Shown piece by piece: positions 8,436-14,235 of a stretch of 14,240 bases of DNA. A program made the translations under genes and the position numbers. The DNA comes from an uncultured Gemmatimonadota bacterium (GTDB taxonomy: Bacteria; Gemmatimonadota; Gemmatimonadetes; Gemmatimonadales; Gemmatimonadaceae). How positions within the stretch are numbered: position 1 is the stretch's first letter; each line of letters begins with the position of its first letter. The notes beneath the pieces are model-generated. The model did not search any database and was not told the origin of the DNA. It saw only the letters and a program-made list of their open reading frames with translations. The stretch covers positions 1 to 14,240 of the forward strand of contig CAMLIU010000006.1 of the NCBI GenBank assembly GCA_946479995.1. Direction: 5' to 3'.

Positions 8436-9131
8436 TCAGTAGGTCGATCTTCTCCGCTCGTGATAGCGCCGCTCGCGCACGTAAGCATTCTCCTCCATGC
8501 TCCGGAAGGCGTACCAGGTGCCGAGCAGCCACACGGTGCCGATCAGTACCCCGCCGATCAGGTCCGTGGGCCAGTGCACCGAGAGGTAGAGGCGCGAGTA
8601 GCAGGTGAGGAGGACGATGAGTGGCGCGACGACGAATGGCCAGCTCCATCCGCGGGCGCGGCGGAGCATCAGGGCGAGGGTGAAGTAGAGCGCCACCGTC
8701 AGGATCGCGTGCCCGCTGGGGTACGACGCCCAGTTGTACATCCCGCGCAGCGGGAACAGCGAGGGACGGTCGCGGTCCAGCAGGTACTTCATGGTGGGAT
8801 TCAGCGAGAGTGATCCCACGGCGACCACCACGAGGTGCGCCCCCAGCACCGGTTCGCGACGCTCCTTCCACAGCCACCAGCCCACGATGAGCATCGCCGG
8901 CAGGATGGTGAGGTTGGTGCCGAACAGCGGCGCCGCGAGCATCATCCGGTCGAACAGCCAGGGCAGGGGCCGGTCGTGGAACCACCGCAGCACTTCGCGC
9001 TCCCAGTCGGCGCCGCCCCACACGCCTGTGGCGCGAAGCAGCAGGCCGAATCCGATCCCTATCGCCCAGGCGGCGAGATAGGCCAGCAGGACACGAAGCA
9101 CGATGCGTCGCCACCGCGGCTGATGGCGCAC
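8436..9131 (-). CDS. PAP2-family membrane phosphatase
   Basis: This 231-aa integral membrane protein of the PAP2 superfamily hydrolyses phosphate from lipids or polyprenyl phosphates in characterised relatives; the substrate here is unknown. All three catalytic motifs are complete: K115-x6-R122-P123 (KYLLDRDRP), P138-S-G-H141, and S179-R180-x5-H186-x3-D190 (SRLYLSVHWPTD). About six hydrophobic segments are visible, beginning at residues 10-33. The chosen GTG start at 9131 lies ten bases after the stop of the response regulator, avoids a long overlap and gives a normal length. The frame stays open upstream to 9272, but that extension is arginine-rich and lies inside the regulator gene. A GTG at 9101 is an alternative. 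It is probably the last gene of the - strand cluster. Confidence 0.88.
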   Translation of the reverse strand: MRHQPRWRRIVLRVLLAYLAAWAIGIGFGLLLRATGVWGGADWEREVLRWFHDRPLPWLFDRMMLAAPLFGTNLTILPAMLIVGWWLWKERREPVLGAHLVVVAVGSLSLNPTMKYLLDRDRPSLFPLRGMYNWASYPSGHAILTVALYFTLALMLRRARGWSWPFVVAPLIVLLTCYSRLYLSVHWPTDLIGGVLIGTVWLLGTWYAFRSMEENAYVRERRYHERRRSTY

Positions 9132-9141
9132 GCTCGCGTCG

Positions 9142-9555
9142 TCAGCCGGCAGCGGGCGGCGCTCCGCTCGGGTCGCCGATCCAGCGACGCACTTCCGCCG
9201 CGACCGTCCGCGGCTCCACCGGCTTCGCCAGGTACGAGGTGAAGCCCAGCGCGGCCGCGCGCTCGCGATCATCGGCGAGCGCGTGCGCGGTCAGCGCCAC
9301 GATCGGGATGTCCTTCGTCGCTGGATCCTTGCGCAGGATCTTCGTCGCCTCCCAGCCGTCGATCTCCGGGATCGAGATGTCCATCAGGATGATGTCCGGC
9401 CGGATGGTGCGCGCGAGCTCGATGGCGCGCGCGCCATCGAACGCCTCCACCACGCCGTACCCCTGGTGGCGGAGCACGGTGGAATAGATGATCCGGTTGT
9501 CCTCGTTGTCCTCGACCAGCAACACGGTCTGGCCGGTCGGCGCCGATGGCTCCAT
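9142..9555 (-). CDS. Stand-alone response regulator receiver protein (CheY/DivK-like)
   Basis: This 137-aa protein is a single receiver domain with no DNA-binding or enzymatic output domain. It has the acidic pocket E15-D16 (VEDNEDNR), phospho-acceptor D59 (LMDISIPEIDGWE), switch threonine T89 (ALTAHA) and conserved lysine K111 (AKPVEP). It should be a phosphorylatable cytoplasmic signalling protein, acting by contact with a partner or as a phosphorelay intermediate. The sequence resembles receivers found in hybrid kinase systems and DivK. No histidine kinase is encoded nearby. The ATG at 9555 gives a receiver-sized protein. No good ribosome binding site precedes it, and the frame extends upstream to a TTG at 9636 with an in-frame GTG between, so the start is not certain. 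It lies 87 bases after rpiB and 10 before the PAP2 gene. Confidence 0.9.
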   Translation of the reverse strand: MEPSAPTGQTVLLVEDNEDNRIIYSTVLRHQGYGVVEAFDGARAIELARTIRPDIILMDISIPEIDGWEATKILRKDPATKDIPIVALTAHALADDRERAAALGFTSYLAKPVEPRTVAAEVRRWIGDPSGAPPAAG

Positions 9556-9642
9556 CGGATTCGCGAAGTGGGGAAGAGGAGCTACTGTGACGCACCTCAC
9601 CTTCGCAAAGGTAGTGCCCGCCGCAGAGTGCGCCAACCGGAA

Positions 9643-10098
9643 TCAGGGTGTTCCGCGCTGCTCCATCACCTCGACCTTGCCCAGCCGCCGCCGGTGACGC
9701 TCCAGCCCCGAGAAGCGCGCGCGGAGAAAATCCTTCACCAGATCCGCGGCGAGCTCCTCCCCGATCACCCGGGCCCCGAGACACAACACGTTCATGTCGT
9801 CGTCCTCGACCCCCTGGCGCGCCGAGAAGCTGTCGTGGCACATGGCGGCGCGGATGCCGTGCACCTTGTTCGCTGCCACGCCCGCGCCCACGCCGCTCCC
9901 GCAGACCAGCACTGCTCGGTCCGCACGACCATCCACCAGGACGCGCGCGACGGCGGCCGCCGCGTCCGGGTAGTCGTCGCCCGGCACCAGCTGCGGGCTG
10001 CCGCAGTCCACCAGCTCGTGTCCCTCGGCGGCGATCTCGCGGAAGATGCGGTCGCGCAGGGGCCAGCCGGCGTGATCGCAGGCGAAGGCGATCCTCAC
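9643..10098 (-). CDS. rpiB: Ribose-5-phosphate isomerase B (RpiB/LacAB family)
   Basis: This 151-aa protein should interconvert ribose 5-phosphate and ribulose 5-phosphate in the pentose phosphate pathway, in the cytoplasm. Family features are the N-terminal beta strand ending in D8-H9-A-G, G40-D-D-Y-P-D, and the active-site C66-G-S-G loop leading into GAGVAANKVHGIRAA and SARQG. C66 matches the catalytic-base cysteine of E. coli RpiB. The segment that usually reads E-H-N/D here reads E98-D99-D100, so the customary histidine is Asp. A basic C-terminal stretch (RHRRRLGK) follows the domain. The GTG at 10098 overlaps the upstream stop by GTGA and places the first strand at residue 2. An earlier in-frame GTG at 10140 would add unrelated residues. 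A hairpin just upstream could cover its ribosome binding site. Confidence 0.9.
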   Translation of the reverse strand: MRIAFACDHAGWPLRDRIFREIAAEGHELVDCGSPQLVPGDDYPDAAAAVARVLVDGRADRAVLVCGSGVGAGVAANKVHGIRAAMCHDSFSARQGVEDDDMNVLCLGARVIGEELAADLVKDFLRARFSGLERHRRRLGKVEVMEQRGTP

Positions 10099-11021
10099 CT
10101 GACCCCCACGGAGGTGGGGGCGCCTGTCGCGTGGTTCCACGTGAGGCGCGAGATGTCCGCGATCAGCTGCTGCGCGACCTTCTCCTGCGGGATCTTCCGC
10201 GTGAGCACCACGAGCACGTACGGCTTCCGGCCCGGCGGATACACGATTGCCGCATCGTGCAGCGTGGCGGTGATGGAGCCCGTCTTGTGCGCCACCGGCG
10301 TCCCCGGCGGAAGGCCCGCCGGGATCTCGCCGTTCAGCTCCTGTCGCAGCAGGATCTCCTTCATCAGCCGCGCGCTTTCCGCGCCGAGCGCCTCGCCACG
10401 CTCGATCTTCTCCAGCAGGACAGCGAGGTCGGCGGAGGTGGTCGTGTTGTTGAGCCCCGCGTCGTACGCCTTGATGTCCTCCACGCCGCGCAGCACGCGG
10501 ATGTGCGATGCGCCCAGGGAATGTGCCGTGGCGTTGGCGCGGTCGGCGCCGACCAGCGCGATCAGCGCGTTCGTGGCGAGGTTGCTCGAGCGCACGATCA
10601 TCCGCTCCATCAGCTCGCGCACGGGGACGCGCTGTCCCACGAGCGCGTACACGAGCGAGTCGCTGTCGTCACCGGCATCCAGCGAGTACGGCGAGCCATC
10701 GACGATGGAGTGAAAGCGATTCACCAGCAGGATCCCCTGGTCCAGACCGAGGCGCCCTCCTTCCACGGAACGAAGGACCTCGATCATGACGGGGATCTTC
10801 ATCGTGCTCGCGGCGTGAAAATCCACGTCGGCGTTGAGGTCGAGCGAATCGCCGCTGGCGAGGTCGCGGTAGCTCACCGCCACTTCGGCGCCCGGCACCT
10901 CGGCAATCCTGCTCCGGATCGCCGCCGCCAGCCCCTCGGTGGTCTCGCGCTGGGCCACCGCCACCGCGGGAAGGGCCGCGGCGAGAAACATGGCCGGGAG
11001 GATCGCCTTGAATGTGGTCAT
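10095..11021 (-). CDS. Class A beta-lactamase-like serine hydrolase
   Basis: This 308-aa secreted protein of the beta-lactamase/transpeptidase-like superfamily has a signal peptide with likely cleavage after A21-V-A23. It carries the nucleophile motif S72-T-M-K75, a second motif S145-S-N147 where class A enzymes usually have S-D-N, and K246-T-G248. The classic omega-loop E-x-x-L-N is not clear: here the region reads R178-G-V-E181-D and D187-A-G-L-N191, so the general base is ambiguous. It may hydrolyse beta-lactams weakly, or be one of the related environmental serine hydrolases of unknown substrate; resistance should not be assumed. The ATG at 11021 starts directly at the signal peptide. The frame is open far upstream, but the extension crosses the divergent promoter region. 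It shares a GTGA overlap with rpiB, an unusual partner. Confidence 0.85.
   Translation of the reverse strand: MTTFKAILPAMFLAAALPAVAVAQRETTEGLAAAIRSRIAEVPGAEVAVSYRDLASGDSLDLNADVDFHAASTMKIPVMIEVLRSVEGGRLGLDQGILLVNRFHSIVDGSPYSLDAGDDSDSLVYALVGQRVPVRELMERMIVRSSNLATNALIALVGADRANATAHSLGASHIRVLRGVEDIKAYDAGLNNTTTSADLAVLLEKIERGEALGAESARLMKEILLRQELNGEIPAGLPPGTPVAHKTGSITATLHDAAIVYPPGRKPYVLVVLTRKIPQEKVAQQLIADISRLTWNHATGAPTSVGVR
10103..10120 (-). promoter_or_regulatory. Hairpin covering the rpiB ribosome binding site
   Basis: A perfect seven-base-pair stem (CCCCCAC/GTGGGGG, four-base loop) lies in the last codons of the beta-lactamase-like gene. On the transcript its 3' side is the G-rich sequence just before the rpiB GTG. 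Ribosomes finishing the upstream gene would open it, which fits translational coupling. Confidence 0.45.
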
Positions 11022-11027
11022 GGGGCG

Positions 11028-11056
11028 AATATACCCCTCGTCGCGGGTGCGGAAAG
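11028..11056 (-). promoter_or_regulatory. Candidate promoter of the beta-lactamase-like gene (possibly leaderless)
   Basis: TATATT (11033-11028 on the - strand) stands out in GC-rich surroundings and ends six bases before the ATG, so transcription would begin at or very near the start codon. The -35 region 17 bases upstream (CTTTCC) is poor. No Shine-Dalgarno precedes the ATG, which fits a leaderless mRNA. Confidence 0.35.
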
Positions 11057-11115
11057 TCGCCCCGCGTTGCGTTTTGTGATCCCGGTCGTTTTTCAACGCG
11101 GGCGACGACGCCCGC
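11056..11115 (+). promoter_or_regulatory. Two mutually exclusive hairpins in the leader of the 154-aa gene
   Basis: Segment 11056-11069 can pair with 11094-11106 (13 base pairs, one bulged C, 24-base loop). The 3' side of that stem also belongs to a perfect seven-base-pair hairpin, 11098-11104 with 11109-11115, around an ACGA loop. Only one can form at a time, as in attenuators and riboswitches. No T-run follows the second hairpin, and 36 bases separate it from the start codon. The region also lies just upstream of the divergent beta-lactamase-like gene, so it could act as DNA instead. Confidence 0.4.
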
Positions 11116-11151
11116 TCTTCCGTCCTGCCCGGGTCCCACACTCCCTTTCCG

Positions 11152-11616
11152 ATGCCTGAGGCGAACCCCCAACGCGACGCCGGCGCCAAGAGCGCTGCCA
11201 GCAGCACCGTCGTCAAGCGCGAGCGCCTCCGCTTCACGGGGTTCTCCATCGAGCGGTCCCCCGCCGGACGCGTCACCTGCCAGGTCGTCCTCGAGTGGGC
11301 GCCGGGCGAGACGGTCACCGGCCGCGCGGAAGGACAGGCCAGCCCCGCGGGCGACAGCCGGCTCGGCGCCGAGGCCGCCATTCGCGCCCTCGAGACCTTC
11401 ACGCAGCGCGCCATCACCTTCGAGCTCGTGGGGGTGAAGGTCGTGCGGGCCTTCGACGCCAACGTCGTCATCTGCTCGATCATCCAGCGCGGTGACGAGG
11501 GGCCCGACCGGCTCCTCGGCTGCTACCTCGCTGATGGCGACATGGTTCGCGGTGCGGCCCTCGCCGTGCTCAACGCGACCAACCGCATCCTCGGCAACTT
11601 CGTCTCGTCACAGTAG
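11152..11616 (+). CDS. Conserved-looking 154-aa protein with a LeuA regulatory-domain-like pattern
   Basis: I do not recognise this protein with certainty. It has a polar N-terminal tail (residues 1-22) and then one alpha/beta domain. Residues 72-80 (GAEAAIRAL), 91-96 (ELVGVK), 104-110 (ANVVICS), 123 (G), 128-131 (DGDM) and 137-146 (LAVLNATNRI) follow the order and spacing of the C-terminal allosteric domain of 2-isopropylmalate synthase: a G-x-x-D-A-A-x-x-A helix, a strand pair, then D-I-V-x-A-S-A-x-A-x-L-N-A-x-N. That points to a small stand-alone ligand-binding or dimerisation domain, but this is inference from pattern memory. No signal peptide or membrane segment is present. No Shine-Dalgarno precedes the ATG at 11152. 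A strong hairpin begins right after the stop, so it is probably monocistronic. Confidence 0.8.
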   Translation: MPEANPQRDAGAKSAASSTVVKRERLRFTGFSIERSPAGRVTCQVVLEWAPGETVTGRAEGQASPAGDSRLGAEAAIRALETFTQRAITFELVGVKVVRAFDANVVICSIIQRGDEGPDRLLGCYLADGDMVRGAALAVLNATNRILGNFVSSQ

Positions 11617-11645
11617 CGCCTGCTCCTTACTTCAGGACGCAGGCG
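11617..11645 (+). terminator. Strong hairpin immediately after the 154-aa gene (terminator-like, no T-run)
   Basis: CGCCTGC-TCCT (11617-11627) pairs with AGGA-GCAGGCG (11634-11637, 11639-11645) around a six-base loop: 11 base pairs with one bulged C. It starts at the first base after the stop. The next bases are ATCGTCGTTCC rather than a T-run, so termination is plausible but not shown. Confidence 0.45.
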
Positions 11646-11647
11646 AT

Positions 11648-11713
11648 CGTCGTTCCAGTACCTTCGCCAGGGGCCACGCTGACGACGTCGTTCGCGTAGA
11701 TTCCTCGTCGTTC
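11648..11713 (+). repeat. Three direct copies of CGTCGTTC upstream of the transglycosylase gene
   Basis: Exact copies lie at 11648-11655, 11686-11693 and 11706-11713 in the 165-base gap before the MltD-like gene, with start-to-start spacing of 38 and 20 bases. The first and third extend to CGTCGTTCC. They may be binding sites for a regulator. No convincing -35/-10 pair was found in this gap. Confidence 0.4.
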
Positions 11714-11767
11714 CTACCAGCCCGAATCGCGCCGCCCCCGTTCGTCCTGCCCCGCGGCGCGCCAAAC

Positions 11768-11774
11768 AAAGGAG
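11768..11774 (+). promoter_or_regulatory. Ribosome binding site that fixes a TTG start
   Basis: AAAGGAG lies seven bases before the TTG at 11782. It is the clearest Shine-Dalgarno in the window and decides the unusual start, because the next residues form a lipoprotein signal peptide. Confidence 0.75.
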
Positions 11775-11781
11775 ACCGCAG

Positions 11782-13368
11782 TTGCGACTCTCGCCTATCC
11801 TCCTTGGCACGATCGCCCTGGCGGGGTGCACCCTGCATCCGAACGCCGCCCCGCAGCCGATGAATGACGGCAGCGCCACGGTCGCAGCCTCCAGCGACGC
11901 CGGCGCCGCTGAGCTCCGCTCACGCGACAGCGCGGCCACCGTGATTCCCGCCGGTACTCCCACGGCCGGCGTGAGCGGAGCGGAGGTGAAGCGGCGAGTC
12001 ATCGAGATCTTCGGCGATTCCCTCGTCCTGATCCCGCCGCCGGCGCTCGATTCGTCCGACGTCGACGGCCCGAGCTGGGACATGGACGTGGAGTCCTACG
12101 CCACGGAGGATCGCGTCGCGCATTACGTGCAGATGTTCTCCGGTCCGGCTCGTGAGCGCATCGCAGCCCGCCTCGACGTCGGCTCGCGCTACGAGCCGAT
12201 GATCCGCGCCCGCATGAAGGCGGGTGGCCTTCCCGAGGACATGTACTATCTCGCGCTCATCGAGAGTGGCTTCAACAACAACGCCTACTCGAAGGCCGCC
12301 GCGGTGGGGATGTGGCAGTTCATGACCTCCACGGCCCGCGACATGGGGATGCGCGTGGACTGGTGGGTGGACGAGCGTCGTGACCCGGTGAAGTCCACCG
12401 GCGCCGCCGTCCGCTTCATCAAGGGGATGAAGGACCAGTTCGGGTCGCTCTACCTGGCCGCCGCGGCGTACAACGGTGGTCCCGGCCGCGTGGCCCGGGG
12501 GCTGGCCCGCTACGCCGACGAGGTGGAGAACAGCCAGGGCGAGGACGCCTTCTTCGTGCTCGCTGACAAGGACTATCTCAGGAACGAGACGCGCGAGTAC
12601 GTGCCGCAGCTCATCGCCGCCGCGCTCATCGCCAAGGAGCCGGAGAAGTACGGGATGACCCTGCATCCGCAGCCGCCCTTCACCTACGACTCCGTCATGG
12701 TGCCGGCCTCGACGCCCCTCGCGGCGATCGCCAGGGTCACCAACTCCTCGGTCGCCGACATCCGCGAGCTCAATCCGCAGATTCTCCGCGGGATGACGCC
12801 ACCGCGCGTCTCCTATATGATGCGCATTCCCGTCGGCACGGCCGATGGATTCACCGCTCGCCTCGATTCGCTGCCCAAGGACGACCGCGTCGCCCTCAAG
12901 CACGTCGAGTCGAAGAAGGGGGACACGGTGGACCGACTCGCCGAGCGGAACCACGTCTCGTCGCGGATCGTCAACGCGTTCAACCCGAACCTGCGCCGGC
13001 TCCGCCCGAGCGGCCGCCTCGTTCCTGGCCAGGACGTCCTGATCCCCAGCCGCGCCGTGGCCCTCGCCGCCGTGGATGTCCCCGACCCGGCGATCGAGAA
13101 GTACGCCAGCGGCATCCGAGGGGTGAAGACCCACGTCGTGAAGAGTGGGGAGACGGTGGGAGGCATCGCACTGAAGTACGGCACCACGACCGACCGGATC
13201 ATGAAGCTCAACGGGATGAAGAAGTCGGTGATCTTCCCCGGTCAGAGCCTGATCGTCGCCGGCTCGGGGCCGTCCACGAAGTCCTCCTCCGGAAAGGCGA
13301 CTTCCGCGAAGGCCACCGCCAAAAAGAAGAGCGCGAAGTCCGCCACCAGGAAGCGGTCTTCGCGCTGA
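11782..13368 (+). CDS. mltD: Membrane-bound lytic murein transglycosylase with LysM repeats (MltD-like lipoprotein)
   Basis: This 528-aa enzyme would cleave peptidoglycan between N-acetylmuramic acid and N-acetylglucosamine, forming anhydro-muramic ends. The TTG start with a strong ribosome binding site leads into a signal peptide with lipobox L13-A-G-C16, so it should be anchored in a membrane facing the periplasm. A linker precedes the SLT domain at about 138-250, with catalytic E161 (ALIESGF), A-V-G-M-W-Q-F-M and A-A-A-Y-N-G-G-P. A degenerate LysM-like unit (about 306-351) and two clearer LysM domains (about 373-423 and 450-493) should bind glycan chains. The last 35 residues are a Lys/Ser/Ala-rich basic tail, not usual for E. 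coli MltD, that may bind anionic wall polymers or nucleic acid. It converges on another transglycosylase gene. Confidence 0.93.
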   Translation: MRLSPILLGTIALAGCTLHPNAAPQPMNDGSATVAASSDAGAAELRSRDSAATVIPAGTPTAGVSGAEVKRRVIEIFGDSLVLIPPPALDSSDVDGPSWDMDVESYATEDRVAHYVQMFSGPARERIAARLDVGSRYEPMIRARMKAGGLPEDMYYLALIESGFNNNAYSKAAAVGMWQFMTSTARDMGMRVDWWVDERRDPVKSTGAAVRFIKGMKDQFGSLYLAAAAYNGGPGRVARGLARYADEVENSQGEDAFFVLADKDYLRNETREYVPQLIAAALIAKEPEKYGMTLHPQPPFTYDSVMVPASTPLAAIARVTNSSVADIRELNPQILRGMTPPRVSYMMRIPVGTADGFTARLDSLPKDDRVALKHVESKKGDTVDRLAERNHVSSRIVNAFNPNLRRLRPSGRLVPGQDVLIPSRAVALAAVDVPDPAIEKYASGIRGVKTHVVKSGETVGGIALKYGTTTDRIMKLNGMKKSVIFPGQSLIVAGSGPSTKSSSGKATSAKATAKKKSAKSATRKRSSR

Positions 13369-13390
13369 TCTCGGCGGCGACGTCCGGCGG

Positions 13391-14098
13391 TTATTCCACC
13401 GTGCCCTTGCCGCGGTACCCCTTGGTGATGATCCGGTCGTAGCCGTTGGACGGGTTGTCGCCTTCGGCGCGGGCCTTCTCCACCGCTACCGGGCCCCGGT
13501 TGTAGACCAGGAGCGCCAGGTTCACGTCGCCGCCATACTGGCGGACGAGGCCGCGCAGGTAGCGGAACCCGATCCGCAGGTTGGTGGTCGGATCGTACAG
13601 CCCCTCCCGCGTGATCCCCTTCACATAGTAGCGCGCCGTGGAGGGCATCACCTGCGTGAGGCCGATGGCGCCCACCGCACTGGTCGCGTGGGGATTGAAG
13701 TCACTCTCCAGCTTGACCAGCCGGAAGGCCAGCTCCGGGTCGATCCCTTCGGCCGACGAGACGTCCACGATGTTGGCGGCGAGGTCGGCGCCGATGTGGT
13801 ACTTGCTGGAATAGGAGAAGATCTTGGCGGACCGGTCGAGCTGGGCCTTGGCCAGGTCGAGCTCCCCCCGCATGGAGTCGAGCCGCGCGGTGAGCGCGCG
13901 GTCGCTTCCGAGGTTGATCCGGAAGCTGCTCGCACTCTTTACCGGGGCCGCTTCCACGTCGGTTGCGGCGGGCGTCCGGTTGCCGAGGATGAAGGCGCTG
14001 GCGGCAAAGAAACCCGCCGCGAGCGACACCTGCTTGATCCTCTTGCGACGCCGGGGAGCGTCTCCGCGATGCACGTAGGTGCCTCGGAGATTCTTCAT
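13391..14098 (-). CDS. Membrane-anchored lytic transglycosylase (SLT domain)
   Basis: This 235-aa protein has a basic N-terminus (RRRKRIKQ) followed by one hydrophobic segment at about 23-39, either an uncleaved anchor or a signal peptide. A helical, coiled-coil-prone linker (about 66-95) precedes the SLT domain (about 105-225). Catalytic E131 lies in KLESDFNPHA, followed by A141-V-G-A-I-G-L-T-Q-V-M-P, the usual substrate-groove motif. The customary A-Y-N-A-G-P motif reads V198-Y-N-R-G-P203 here. It should cut peptidoglycan glycan strands at the inner membrane face of the periplasm. There are no LysM or other wall-binding domains. The ATG at 14098 has a weak AGGG eight bases upstream and a promoter-like sequence about 55 bases upstream. 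Its 3' end faces the MltD-like gene across 22 bases that show no terminator. Confidence 0.9.
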   Translation of the reverse strand: MKNLRGTYVHRGDAPRRRKRIKQVSLAAGFFAASAFILGNRTPAATDVEAAPVKSASSFRINLGSDRALTARLDSMRGELDLAKAQLDRSAKIFSYSSKYHIGADLAANIVDVSSAEGIDPELAFRLVKLESDFNPHATSAVGAIGLTQVMPSTARYYVKGITREGLYDPTTNLRIGFRYLRGLVRQYGGDVNLALLVYNRGPVAVEKARAEGDNPSNGYDRIITKGYRGKGTVE

Positions 14099-14113
14099 AA
14101 GTCGAACCCTGGT

Positions 14114-14187
14114 AAGGGGTTAGGCTACATCTGTCCAGCTCGCTGCTCCTACAGGATACAGGAGAGTCCGGATGCCATCAACCCCTT
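14114..14187. repeat. Small repeats around the promoter of the SLT gene
   Basis: An eight-base inverted pair (AAGGGGTT at 14114-14121, AACCCCTT at 14180-14187) brackets the candidate promoter and overlaps its -35 box. Two tandem TACAGGA copies (14150-14163) overlap the -10. These positions would suit an operator, but the repeats are short. Confidence 0.3.
14153..14181 (-). promoter_or_regulatory. Candidate sigma-70-type promoter for the SLT transglycosylase gene
   Basis: On the - strand TTGATG (14181-14176) and TATCCT (14158-14153) are separated by exactly 17 bases, each with four of six consensus matches. The transcript would have a leader of roughly 48 bases before the ATG at 14098. This is the best promoter-like pair seen in the window. 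Confidence 0.45.
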
Positions 14188-14225
14188 GCGAAGTCGCCGC
14201 TCACCCCACCCGACTTCTCGGCTAA

Positions 14226-14235
14226 CGATATATCG
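14226..14235. other. AT-rich perfect palindrome at the window edge
   Basis: CGATATATCG is a ten-base palindrome in otherwise GC-rich DNA. It may belong to a promoter or operator of a gene beyond the window. Nothing else is recognisable in the last 40 bases. Confidence 0.25.

Noticed and set aside
5725..8442. A 905-codon + strand frame overlapping the second permease
   Set aside because: It is an out-of-frame shadow of the permease; its C-terminal 80 residues run into the inverted-repeat region without any family signal.
9132..9272. Longer PAP2 protein starting at 9272
   Set aside because: The extra residues are arginine-rich, lie inside the response regulator gene and precede the first membrane segment without any matching motif.
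9599..9612. ACCTT/AAGGT hairpin between rpiB and the response regulator
   Set aside because: Five base pairs with no T-run; too weak to call a terminator or a processing site.
11022..11483. N-terminal extension of the beta-lactamase-like gene
   Set aside because: The extension would precede the signal peptide and cross the divergent promoter region and part of the opposite-strand gene.
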